Assembly: GCF_000716335.1 (NCBI RefSeq)
Contig: NZ_KL591044.1
Coordinates: 22,136 to 32,804, forward strand
DNA: 10,669 nt
Source: Streptomyces sp. NRRL S-118
GTDB lineage: Bacteria > Actinomycetota > Actinomycetes > Streptomycetales > Streptomycetaceae
Direction: 5' to 3'
Part shown: positions 4,662 to 10,669 of the stretch, one piece after another
Numbering within the stretch: position 1 is the first letter of the stretch
How the letters are laid out: every line of letters starts with the position of its first letter
Translations under genes and position numbers: made by a program
Notes under the pieces: generated by a model
Told to the model about the DNA's origin: nothing
The model's input: only the letters and a program-made list of their open reading frames with translations
The model's database searches: none

Positions 4662-7364
4662 ATGGCCGGACCTTTCGGCCGTTGGCGCTCGCTGTTGAGT
4701 TCGCGTGCCGTCGCCAGTCAGGTGTTCGCCCTGCAGGTGGCGGTGGTGGTGCTGCTCATCGTCGCCACGGTGGTGGCGCTCGTGCTCCAGTCCCGCACCG
4801 ACGGTGAGCGGGAGGCACGTCAGCGCGCGGTCGCGGTGGCCGAGACCTTCGCGCGGACACCGGGCATGGTCGACTCCCTGACCGGGTCCGAGCCCTCCGC
4901 CGACCTGCAGCCCAGCGCCGAGGAGCTCCGCACGGCGTCCGGCGTCGACTACGTCGTCGCGATGACCCCCGACGGCAGGCGCCTCACCCACCCCGAGCCC
5001 CAGCGGATCGGCCGGCCGTTCGCCGGAACCGTCGCGCCCGCCGCGGCGGGCGGGACGGTGACCGAGACCGTCGCCGGCACCCTCGGCCCGGCCGTCCAGC
5101 ACGTCGTCCCGGTCACCGACGCGAAAGGCCGGGTCGTCGGACTGGTCGCGGCCGGGGTCACGATCGAGCGGGTCAGCGGGGTCGTCGAGGAGCAGCTTCC
5201 CGTCCTGTTCGGCGCCGCGGCCGCCGCCCTCGGCCTCGCCACGGCCGGCACCGCCCTGGTCAGCAGGCGGCTGCGGCACCAGACGCACGGCCTCGGGCCC
5301 GCCGAGATGAGCCGGATGTACGAGCACCACGACGCCGTGCTGCACGCCGTGCGGGAGGGCGTGCTCATCGTGGACGGGGAGCACCGGCTGCTGCTGGCCA
5401 ACGACGAGGCCCGGCGGCTGCTGGGCCTGCCGCCGGACGCCGAGGGCCGCCACGCCCGCGACCTCGGCATCGACCCGGGTGTGGCCCGGCTCCTGGAGTC
5501 CGGGCAGCCGGTCACCGACCGGGTGCACACGGCCGGGGAACGGCAGCTCGCCGTCAGCGTGCGCCTCACGGGCGGTGACGGGGGCCCGCCCGGCGCCGTC
5601 GCCACCCTGCGGGACACCACCGAGCTGCGGCTGGTCAGCGGCAGGGCCGACGTCGCCCAGGGCCGTCTGAAGCTGCTCTACGACGCGGGGGTGGAGGTCG
5701 GCACCACCCTCGACGTCGTCCGCACCTCCGAGGAGCTGGCCAGGCTCGCGGTGCCGCGGTTCGCCGACTTCGTCACCGTCGACCTGCCGGACGCCGTCCT
5801 GCGCGGCGAGGAGCCGGCGGGCGGCGGGCACGTGCGCCACATGCGCCGGGTCGCCTACGCCGGCATCCGCGACGACACCCCGCTCCACCCGCCCGGCACC
5901 CTGATCCGCTTCGTCCCGGACACGCCGCAGGCACGCGGCTTCGCCACCGGCAGGGCCGTGCTGGAGGCCGACATGACCGCCTTCGACGGCTGGCAGCAGC
6001 AGGAGCCGGCGCGCGCCCGCCAGCTGGTCGAGTACGGCATCCACTCGATGATCGTGGCGCCGCTGCGCGCCCGCGGCGTCATCATGGGGGTGGCCACCTT
6101 CTGGCGCGCCGACGAACCGGAGTCCTTCGACGACGGTGACGTGTCCCTCGCCGAGGAGCTGGTCGCCCGCGCCGCCGTGAGCATCGACAACGCCCGCCGC
6201 TACACCCGCGAGCACGCCATGGCGGTCACCCTCCAGCGCAGCCTGCTGCCGCGTTCCCTGCCCGAGCACACCGCGCTCGACATCGCGCACCGCTACCTGC
6301 CCGCGCAGGCCGGGCGGGGCGGCGTCGGCGGGGACTGGTTCGACGTCATCCCGCTGCCCGGCTCCCGTGTGGCGCTCGTCGTGGGCGACGTGGTGGGCCA
6401 CGGGGTGCGCGCCGCCGCCACGATGGGGCGGCTGCGCACCGCGGTGCACAACTTCTCCACGCTCGACCTGGCTCCCGACGAGCTGCTGTGGCACATGGAC
6501 GAGCTGGTGTCCCGGATCGACCAGGAGGAGAGCGGTGAGGGGGACGCCGGTTCCGTGGACGGCGGCGGTGCCACGGCGATCACCGGCGCGACCTGCCTGT
6601 ACGCCGTGTACGACCCCGTCTCGGGCGTGTGCACCATGGCCCGCGCCGGACACGTGGGCCCCGCGGTCGTGTACCCCGACGGCCGCGCGGTGTTCCCCGG
6701 CGTGCCGGCGGGTCCGCCGCTCGGTCTGGGCGGGCTGCCCTTCGAGACGGCCGACGTACGGCTTCCCGAGGGCAGCAGCCTGGTGCTCTACACCGACGGG
6801 CTGCTGGAGGACCGCGACCGCGACCGCGACATCGACGAGGGCATGGAGCTGCTGGGCCGCACCCTGGCGCAGGCGGGCCGGACGCCGGAGGAGACCTGCC
6901 GCACGGTGCTGGACGCCCTGCTGCCCGAGCGGCCCCGCGACGACGTGGCCCTGGTCGTCGCGCGGACGCGGCGGCTGTCGGCCGACCGTACCGCCGCGTG
7001 GGACGTCCCGCCCGAGCCCGCGGCCGTCGGGCGGGTGCGGGCGCAGGCCGGCCGGACGCTGGAGGGGTGGGGTCTGGTGGAGGAGGCGTTCACCGCGGAA
7101 CTGATCCTCGGCGAGCTGGTCACCAACGCCATCCGGCACGCCGCCGCCCCGATCCGCGTACGCCTGATCCGCGACCGGTCCCTGATCTTCGAGGTCGGTG
7201 ACGGCAGCAGTACCGCCCCGCATCTGCGCCTGGCGACGGAGACCGACGAGGGCGGGCGCGGCCTGTTCCTGGTGTCGCAGCTCGCGGAGCGCTGGGGCAC
7301 CCGGTACACGGGCGAGGGCAAGGTCGTCTGGGCCGAGCTGCCGCTGCGGCCCCGCCCGCGTTGA
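4662..7364 (+). CDS. Membrane sensor SpoIIE-type phosphatase with HATPase domain
   Basis: This 900-residue protein looks like a one-protein partner-switching regulator. A membrane helix (~20-43) is followed by an extracytoplasmic Cache-like sensor resembling CitA/DcuS (~44-178) and a second helix (~181-200). Then come a PAS domain (~218-322), a GAF domain (~355-515), a PP2C/SpoIIE phosphatase (~540-767) and a HATPase_c kinase domain (~780-896). Phosphatase metal motifs are present: GGDWFD (556-561), GDVVGHG (575-581), LYTDG (709-713) and RDDVALVV (759-766). The HATPase part has the N box GELVTNAIRH (E818, N822), VGDGSS (845-850) and GRGLFLV (865-871), like RsbW/SpoIIAB anti-sigma kinases. Such proteins dephosphorylate and may rephosphorylate STAS anti-anti-sigma factors, tuning sigma activity to a signal. 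No STAS partner or sigma gene is in the window. Start ATG at 4662 has only a weak purine stretch before it. The gene is divergent from sflA. Confidence 0.88.
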   Translation: MAGPFGRWRSLLSSRAVASQVFALQVAVVVLLIVATVVALVLQSRTDGEREARQRAVAVAETFARTPGMVDSLTGSEPSADLQPSAEELRTASGVDYVVAMTPDGRRLTHPEPQRIGRPFAGTVAPAAAGGTVTETVAGTLGPAVQHVVPVTDAKGRVVGLVAAGVTIERVSGVVEEQLPVLFGAAAAALGLATAGTALVSRRLRHQTHGLGPAEMSRMYEHHDAVLHAVREGVLIVDGEHRLLLANDEARRLLGLPPDAEGRHARDLGIDPGVARLLESGQPVTDRVHTAGERQLAVSVRLTGGDGGPPGAVATLRDTTELRLVSGRADVAQGRLKLLYDAGVEVGTTLDVVRTSEELARLAVPRFADFVTVDLPDAVLRGEEPAGGGHVRHMRRVAYAGIRDDTPLHPPGTLIRFVPDTPQARGFATGRAVLEADMTAFDGWQQQEPARARQLVEYGIHSMIVAPLRARGVIMGVATFWRADEPESFDDGDVSLAEELVARAAVSIDNARRYTREHAMAVTLQRSLLPRSLPEHTALDIAHRYLPAQAGRGGVGGDWFDVIPLPGSRVALVVGDVVGHGVRAAATMGRLRTAVHNFSTLDLAPDELLWHMDELVSRIDQEESGEGDAGSVDGGGATAITGATCLYAVYDPVSGVCTMARAGHVGPAVVYPDGRAVFPGVPAGPPLGLGGLPFETADVRLPEGSSLVLYTDGLLEDRDRDRDIDEGMELLGRTLAQAGRTPEETCRTVLDALLPERPRDDVALVVARTRRLSADRTAAWDVPPEPAAVGRVRAQAGRTLEGWGLVEEAFTAELILGELVTNAIRHAAAPIRVRLIRDRSLIFEVGDGSSTAPHLRLATETDEGGRGLFLVSQLAERWGTRYTGEGKVVWAELPLRPRPR

Positions 7365-7370
7365 GTGCCG

Positions 7371-7387
7371 CGGCGAGGGGCTCGCCG
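7371..7387 (+). terminator. Hairpin after the sensor phosphatase gene
   Basis: CGGCGAG (7371-7377) and CTCGCCG (7381-7387) form a perfect 7-bp stem with a GGG loop, starting 7 nt after the TGA stop. There is no T tract, but the position and GC content suit a Streptomyces terminator. Further palindromes follow at 7421-7432 (CACGCGCGCGTG) and 7433-7442 (CCGCGCGCGG). Confidence 0.42.
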
Positions 7388-7451
7388 AGGGCCTCACCAG
7401 GCTCCGTGGACAGGCTTCGCCACGCGCGCGTGCCGCGCGCGGCGTGCGGGA

Positions 7452-7537
7452 CCTGCGCGGTGCGCGCGGCCTGCGCGGTGCGCGCGGCCTGCGCGGTGCG
7501 CGCGGCCTGCGCGGTGCGCGCGGCCTGCGCGGTGCGC
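7452..7537. repeat. 18-bp tandem repeat, about 4.8 copies
   Basis: The unit CCTGCGCGGTGCGCGCGG is repeated head to tail at 7452-7469, 7470-7487, 7488-7505 and 7506-7523, all identical, with a fifth partial copy at 7524-7537. It ends 6 bp before the polX stop codon, in the convergent gap after the sensor phosphatase gene. The lack of sequence divergence between copies suggests recent slippage or unequal exchange. It lies outside both genes as annotated. The unit length of 18 keeps frame, so it could lengthen a protein if either stop were lost. Confidence 0.93.
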
Positions 7538-7543
7538 AGTCTT

Positions 7544-9262
7544 CTACGCGGCGCGCAGGAAGCGGCGCAGTGCGGTCAGCGGCCAGGTGTTGATGACGTC
7601 GTCCGCGGTGAGCCAGCCACGCTGGGCCGTGCCCACGCCGTAGCGCAGGTACGGCAGGTGGGTGACGGCGTGCGCGTCGGAGTTGACGGCGAACTTCACG
7701 CCGTACCGCCTGGCCCGCAGGATGTCCTCGTCGCACAGGTCGAGGCGGTTGGGGTGGGCGTTGATCTCCAGGGCGGTGCCGGTACGGGCGCAGGCCTCGA
7801 AGACGGCGTCGAAGTCGGCGTCGATGCCGGGGCGCTTGCCGAGGAGGCGGGTGGTGGGGTGGCCGATGACGGCGATGTGCGGGTTCTCGCAGGCGCGGAC
7901 GAGGCGGCGGGTCAGGGCCTGCCGGTCCTGGTTGAAGTGCGAGTGGACGGAGGCCACGCACAGGTCGAAGGTCGCCAGGAATTCGTCGGGCCAGTCGACA
8001 CTCCCGTCCGGGCCGATGTTGAGTTCCGTGCCGTGCAGCAGCCGCATGCCGCGGTGGGCCCGGTCCAGGGCCCGTACGCGCTCGCGCTGGGCGAGCATCT
8101 TCTCCTTGGTCATGCGCTGCATGGCGAGGTCCGGGGCGTGGTCGGTGACCGCGTAGTAGGCGTAGCCGCGGGCGGCGGCCGCGGCGACCATCTCCTCCAG
8201 CGGGGCGAGTCCGTCGGTGAGGTCGGTGTGGGTGTGCAGGTCGCCCTTGATGTCGCTCTCCTGCACCAGTGCGGGCAGCTCGCCGCGCAGTCCGGCGGCG
8301 ATCTCGCCGCGGTCCTCGCGCAGGGTCGGCGGGATCCAGGGCAGACCGATGCGGGCGTAGATCTCCTCCTCGGTCTCCGAGGTGATCCTTCGGCCGCTCT
8401 CCGCGTCGAAGAGGCCGTACTCGGAGAGCTTGAGCCGGTGGCGCACGGCGATCTCGCGGGTGCGGATGTTGTGCGCCTTGGACCCGGTGAAGTACTGCAT
8501 GCCCGCGCCCCAGGATTCGGGGGGCAGGACGCGGACGTCGATCTGGAGGCCCTTGGTGGTGCGGATGGAGGTCTTCTTCGCGCCGTGCGCGATGACCCCG
8601 GCGGTGTACGGGAGGCTGCCCAGGGCGTCCATGAAGGGCGCCGACCGCTCCGCGGCCACGAGGACGTCGATGTCGCCGATGGTCTCGCGCATGCGGCGCA
8701 GTGACCCGGCGTACGCGCAGCGCTCGCAGCCGCTGATCGCGGAGAGCTCGGAGACGATCTGCTCGGCGGTGTCCATGGCGGCGTCGAGGAGGATGCGGTC
8801 GCCGGCTTTCTGCATGAGGCGGATGCCGTGGAGGATGTTCTCCTCCGTCTTCTCGCCGAAGCCCTTCAGGTCGCGCAGCCGCTCGTGGTGGATGGCGTCG
8901 AGGAGCTGGTCGACGGAGGAGACGCCGAGCTCCTCGTGGAGCACCATGGCCTTCTTGGGGCCGAGTGTGGGGATGGTGATCAGCTCGCGGACCCCGGCGG
9001 GGATGGCGTCGCGGCGCTCCTCGATGGCGGAGACGTGGCCGGAGGCCAGGTACTCGACGATCTTGTCGGCGATGGACCTGCCGACGTTGGGGATGTCGCG
9101 CAGCTGCCCGGCGTCGAGCGTGGACACGTCCGCGTGGTACCCGCCGACCGCGCGGGCGGCCTTCTCGTAGGCGCGCGCCTTGAACGCGTCGCCGCCGGTG
9201 ATGGAGATGAGGTCGGCGTACTCCTGGAGCAGTGCCTGCACCTCTTCGTTGGCTCGGACCAT
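7544..9262 (-). CDS. polX: Bacterial PolX family DNA polymerase/exonuclease with PHP domain
   Basis: This 572-residue protein has the standard bacterial PolX layout. The 8-kDa-like N-terminal domain and helix-hairpin-helix elements (RDIPNVGRSIADKI, 55-68; IPTLGPKKA, 97-105; LKGFGEKT, 132-139) precede the palm. The palm has AGSLRRMRETIGDIDVLVA (185-203) with D197 and D199, plus a third carboxylate in IDVRVL (D242). The C-terminal PHP domain has its metal ligands: DLHTHTD (341-347), TDHA (373-376), GTEL (411-414), ASVHSHF (437-443), IGHPTTR (466-472) and NSDAH (527-531). Related enzymes fill short gaps in base excision repair and carry Mn-dependent 3'-5' exonuclease activity in PHP. All catalytic residues are present and the length is typical. 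The ATG at 9262 is the natural family start (VRANEEVQALLQEYADL), but GGAGG ends only 1 nt before it, closer than usual. It lies 46 bp downstream of the phospholipase gene, so a shared transcript is possible. Confidence 0.92.
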   Translation of the reverse strand: MVRANEEVQALLQEYADLISITGGDAFKARAYEKAARAVGGYHADVSTLDAGQLRDIPNVGRSIADKIVEYLASGHVSAIEERRDAIPAGVRELITIPTLGPKKAMVLHEELGVSSVDQLLDAIHHERLRDLKGFGEKTEENILHGIRLMQKAGDRILLDAAMDTAEQIVSELSAISGCERCAYAGSLRRMRETIGDIDVLVAAERSAPFMDALGSLPYTAGVIAHGAKKTSIRTTKGLQIDVRVLPPESWGAGMQYFTGSKAHNIRTREIAVRHRLKLSEYGLFDAESGRRITSETEEEIYARIGLPWIPPTLREDRGEIAAGLRGELPALVQESDIKGDLHTHTDLTDGLAPLEEMVAAAAARGYAYYAVTDHAPDLAMQRMTKEKMLAQRERVRALDRAHRGMRLLHGTELNIGPDGSVDWPDEFLATFDLCVASVHSHFNQDRQALTRRLVRACENPHIAVIGHPTTRLLGKRPGIDADFDAVFEACARTGTALEINAHPNRLDLCDEDILRARRYGVKFAVNSDAHAVTHLPYLRYGVGTAQRGWLTADDVINTWPLTALRRFLRAA

Positions 9263-9273
9263 GCCTCCAGGAT

Positions 9274-9306
9274 GCGCCGCCGGGGCGGGGCGGGCATGCG
9301 CGGCGC
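9274..9306 (-). terminator. Weak hairpin between phospholipase and polX
   Basis: GCGCCGC (9274-9280) and GCGGCGC (9300-9306) give a 7-bp GC stem with a 19-nt loop in the short gap between the phospholipase stop and polX start. The large loop makes strong termination doubtful; partial read-through into polX is likely. Confidence 0.22.
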
Positions 9307-9308
9307 GG

Positions 9309-9797
9309 TCAGGCGACGGCGGGGGCGCCCGGCGCCGCGGCGCTGCCGAAGAGGACGACGGCCTGGTAGTACATCCAGGCCGTCCGGTCGCAGCTGGTGC
9401 GGGTGGTGCCCGAGTAGGCCGCGCAGACACGCTTCATGTCGGCGTGGAAGGCGTTGTCCAGGCGCCGCTTGACGGCCGGGAAGGTGCCGGCCTCCTTGTA
9501 GTTGCGGTAGCCGAAGTCGTGCCGCGCGCAGGCGTACTTGAACGGGAAGCCGAGCGGGTTGTCGGGCGAGCCGGAGCAGTAGTCGGTGGACCAGTCGAAG
9601 GCGTAGGCGCGCCACGCCGCCTGGTTCTGCCGGGCGGCGTACCACGCCCGGTAGCTGCTCGCGGGGGTCTGGGTCCAGGCGCTCAGCACCTGCGCCTTGT
9701 CCGGCGGCGGGGCGGCCGACGCCCCTGTGGCCGGGAGGAGCGCCATGGGGAGCGCGAGGGCGACCGCGGCGAGGCGGCGGACGGAGCGACGAGGCAT
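9309..9797 (-). CDS. Secreted prokaryotic phospholipase A2
   Basis: This 162-residue precursor has a Sec signal peptide: Arg-rich start MPRRSVRR, hydrophobic core AAVALALPMALLP, and probable cleavage after ATGASA (residue 28). The mature ~134 residues match the small group of Streptomyces secreted phospholipases A2 (as in S. violaceoruber), which release fatty acid from the sn-2 position with calcium. CARHDFGYRNYK (90-101) holds the catalytic His93-Asp94 pair. FDWSTDYC (68-75) holds the calcium-binding Asp72, and D114 in RRLDNAF corresponds to the second catalytic-network Asp. Cysteines 74, 90, 125 and 136 can form the two conserved disulfides. The protein ends with an extra Ala/Pro-rich tail (GSAAAPGAPAVA). 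The ATG at 9797 has GGAGG 6 nt upstream, which fixes the start against an upstream ATG at 9908. It probably acts outside the cell in lipid scavenging. Confidence 0.92.
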   Translation of the reverse strand: MPRRSVRRLAAVALALPMALLPATGASAAPPPDKAQVLSAWTQTPASSYRAWYAARQNQAAWRAYAFDWSTDYCSGSPDNPLGFPFKYACARHDFGYRNYKEAGTFPAVKRRLDNAFHADMKRVCAAYSGTTRTSCDRTAWMYYQAVVLFGSAAAPGAPAVA

Positions 9798-10073
9798 GCG
9801 TGACCTCCGGACGGGCGCAGGGGGTGCCCGGAGGAGCCGGGCGCACGCAGGGAGCATTGACACGTGAGGCGATGCGCATACCCGCCTGGCCAGTTGACGC
9901 CACATCACGCCGGTCGGCGTCGGGCACCGGGCTTCCCCGGGGGGTCGGGCGTCGTGGTCTGCTCCCCTCCGTGCGGCACCCGTCGGCGTGGCGGAACCCC
10001 GGACGTGTCACGGGAGTCGGAACCGACGTACCGGGCAGGTGCGACACCCGGTGCGCCGCGGAGTGCCGCCGGC
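9798..10073. other. Intergenic region upstream of the phospholipase gene
   Basis: This 276-bp gap separates the phospholipase start from the stop of the integrase-like gene, both on the minus strand, so it should contain the phospholipase promoter and the end of the upstream transcript. No convincing minus-strand -35/-10 pair is visible by eye. A small stem GTCGG/CCGAC (10016-10027) lies about 45 nt beyond the integrase-like stop. Reading the minus strand past that stop in any frame shows no recombinase catalytic motif. Confidence 0.5.
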
Positions 10074-10493
10074 TCAGCGGGGGGTGACGGCCGGCGGGGC
10101 GGGGGTGTCCTTCTCGTGCCAGGGCCAGGGGCCCCGGCCGCGCGTCTCGGCTCCCTCTTCCATCTGGGCGACCAGCTGCTTCAGCCGGTGGCGGGCGCTG
10201 CGCGCGACGTTCCTCTCCAGGGGCAGCCCGTGGTCGGTACGGGCGGTGACCACCGTGCCGGCGATGCGCCGGTCGATGGTGGACGGTGCTGTGCGGGTGC
10301 CCTTCTTCCAGCCCGGCTGCGTCCACAGCCAGTCCACGAACCGCACCAGGGTGGTGGAGGTGACGGCCGATAAGGGGAGGCCGGACTCGGCGCAGAACTT
10401 CGACCAGGCGCTCCAGTCCGTGGCGTAGCCCTTGCGGGTCCGTTCCGAACGCCGCCGCGCGCCCGACGGCGGCGGCACCTGCTTCGTGGGCAT
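10074..10493 (-). CDS. Orphan tyrosine-recombinase core-binding (SAM-like) domain protein
   Basis: This 139-residue protein resembles only the N-terminal DNA-binding domain of tyrosine recombinases. SERTRKGYATDWSAWSKFCAESGLPL (16-41) and STTLVRFVDWLW (46-57) give the first helices, APSTIDRRIAGTVV (69-82) the usual STI-R segment, and ARSARHRLKQLVAQME (97-112) the closing helix. The catalytic domain with its R-H-R-Y residues is absent, and the sequence ends after a Pro-rich tail with TGA. No frameshifted remainder is visible downstream. It may bind DNA without cutting it, or be a relic of an integrase. Codon 41 is TTA (10371-10373), so translation may depend on bldA. The start ATG at 10493 has AGGACAG just upstream. 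A strong terminator 36 bp before the start means it needs its own promoter in very little space, or one lying within the neighbouring sequence. Confidence 0.68.
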   Translation of the reverse strand: MPTKQVPPPSGARRRSERTRKGYATDWSAWSKFCAESGLPLSAVTSTTLVRFVDWLWTQPGWKKGTRTAPSTIDRRIAGTVVTARTDHGLPLERNVARSARHRLKQLVAQMEEGAETRGRGPWPWHEKDTPAPPAVTPR

Positions 10494-10528
10494 CTGTCCT
10501 GACTCGTTCGTCGGTGTGCCTCGCGGGG

Positions 10529-10571
10529 CGTCGGCGCAACGCCCGGTGCGTCACCGGGCGTTGCGCCGACG
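10529..10571 (-). terminator. Strong intrinsic terminator, perfect 20-bp stem
   Basis: The arm CGTCGGCGCAACGCCCGGTG (10529-10548) and its exact reverse complement (10552-10571) enclose a 3-nt loop (CGT). It begins 6 nt past the TAG of the minus-strand gene that enters from the right edge, and so is the terminator of that gene. There is no long T tract, as usual for this genus. Confidence 0.8.
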
Positions 10572-10577
10572 GTCGGG

Positions 10578-10669
10578 CTACTTCACCGGTTCGGTCTCCG
10601 GTTCCGTCGCCGGTGCGGTCTCGCCCGCCGGGTCGACGGGGGTCTTGACGGAGTCGAGCAGGAGCTGGG
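10578..10669 (-). CDS. C-terminal end of a gene cut by the right edge
   Basis: The last 29 residues and TAG stop of a minus-strand gene are visible, running from the window edge. The frame reads QLLLDSVKTPVDPAGE and then a Thr/Pro/Glu-rich acidic tail ending EPVK. Third positions are almost all G or C, and a strong terminator follows directly, which supports it being coding. LLLDSV followed by a disordered tail resembles the end of some LacI-type regulators, but this is too short to assign a family. Confidence 0.5.
   Translation of the reverse strand, partial: QLLLDSVKTPVDPAGETAPATEPETEPVK

Noticed and set aside
7452..7537. CRISPR array
   Set aside because: The repeats are only 18 bp and directly adjacent, with no unique spacers, and no cas gene is near.
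4605..7961. A 1118-codon open frame on the minus strand
   Set aside because: It is antisense to the sensor phosphatase, whose domains and catalytic motifs are unmistakable. The minus frame is His/Arg/Gly-rich without any family, as expected for a shadow in GC-rich DNA.
9857..9885. Plus-strand promoter starting with TTGACA
   Set aside because: The -35 hexamer is perfect, but no good -10 lies 16-18 bp downstream and no plus-strand gene follows.
9901..10073. Frameshifted catalytic domain of the integrase-like gene
   Set aside because: Reading the minus strand downstream of the stop gives no R..H-x-x-R..Y pattern or recombinase-like helix pattern, so no evidence for a simple frameshift was found.
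10529..10571. Attachment site next to an integrase gene
   Set aside because: The hairpin is placed exactly as a terminator of the right-edge gene. The integrase-like protein lacks a catalytic domain, and no second copy of the sequence or tRNA gene is present in the window.

Overview
The window looks like chromosomal DNA from a Streptomyces or a close actinomycete. GC content is very high, with strong G/C bias at third codon positions. Intrinsic terminators are long GC hairpins without U tracts. Several proteins belong to families typical of the genus: a SepF-like DUF552 protein, a SpoIIE-type phosphatase fused to a HATPase domain, a secreted prokaryotic phospholipase A2 and a DUF6099-like protein. 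Two genes carry the rare leucine codon TTA, which marks possible control by the developmental tRNA bldA. No rRNA, tRNA, CRISPR array, insertion sequence or prophage module is visible. No gene-free stretch exceeds 300 bases; the longest are 1-276 and 9798-10073.

Left part (1-2325). An F420-dependent luciferase-like oxidoreductase (277-1200, minus) stands alone and is followed by hairpins. Divergent from it is a 58-residue hydrophilic, helical protein (1403-1579, plus) with a strong ribosome binding site. A perfect 26-bp palindrome separates it from the convergent DUF6099-like gene (1687-2325, minus). The promoter region of that gene holds a near-perfect BldD-type box.

Centre (2451-7364). A minus-strand cluster runs sepF-like (probably sflA), then an AAA/ABC-type ATPase with a degenerate active site, then a MazG/dCTPase-like hydrolase. 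The last two overlap by 8 bp (GTGAGTGA), so they are probably translationally coupled. The ATPase has a TTA codon directly after Walker A. Divergent from sflA, across only 76 bp, is a 900-residue membrane-bound sensor phosphatase (Cache-like, PAS, GAF, PP2C/SpoIIE, HATPase). Sharing one short promoter region, a cell-division-type protein and a partner-switching regulator suggest a developmental or stress-linked locus.

Right part (7365-10669). An 18-bp tandem repeat of about 4.8 copies lies between the convergent ends of the sensor phosphatase gene and a bacterial PolX/PHP gene (7544-9262, minus). Upstream of polX, on the same strand, are a secreted phospholipase A2 (9309-9797) and an orphan integrase-like core-binding protein without a catalytic domain (10074-10493, with a TTA codon). 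A perfect 20-bp-stem terminator follows, then the C-terminal end of a gene that runs off the right edge (10578 onward, minus).

No classical defence island or biosynthetic cluster is visible. The least ordinary elements are the TTA-containing ATPase/MazG pair beside sflA, the BldD-like box, the orphan recombinase DNA-binding domain and the short tandem repeat.
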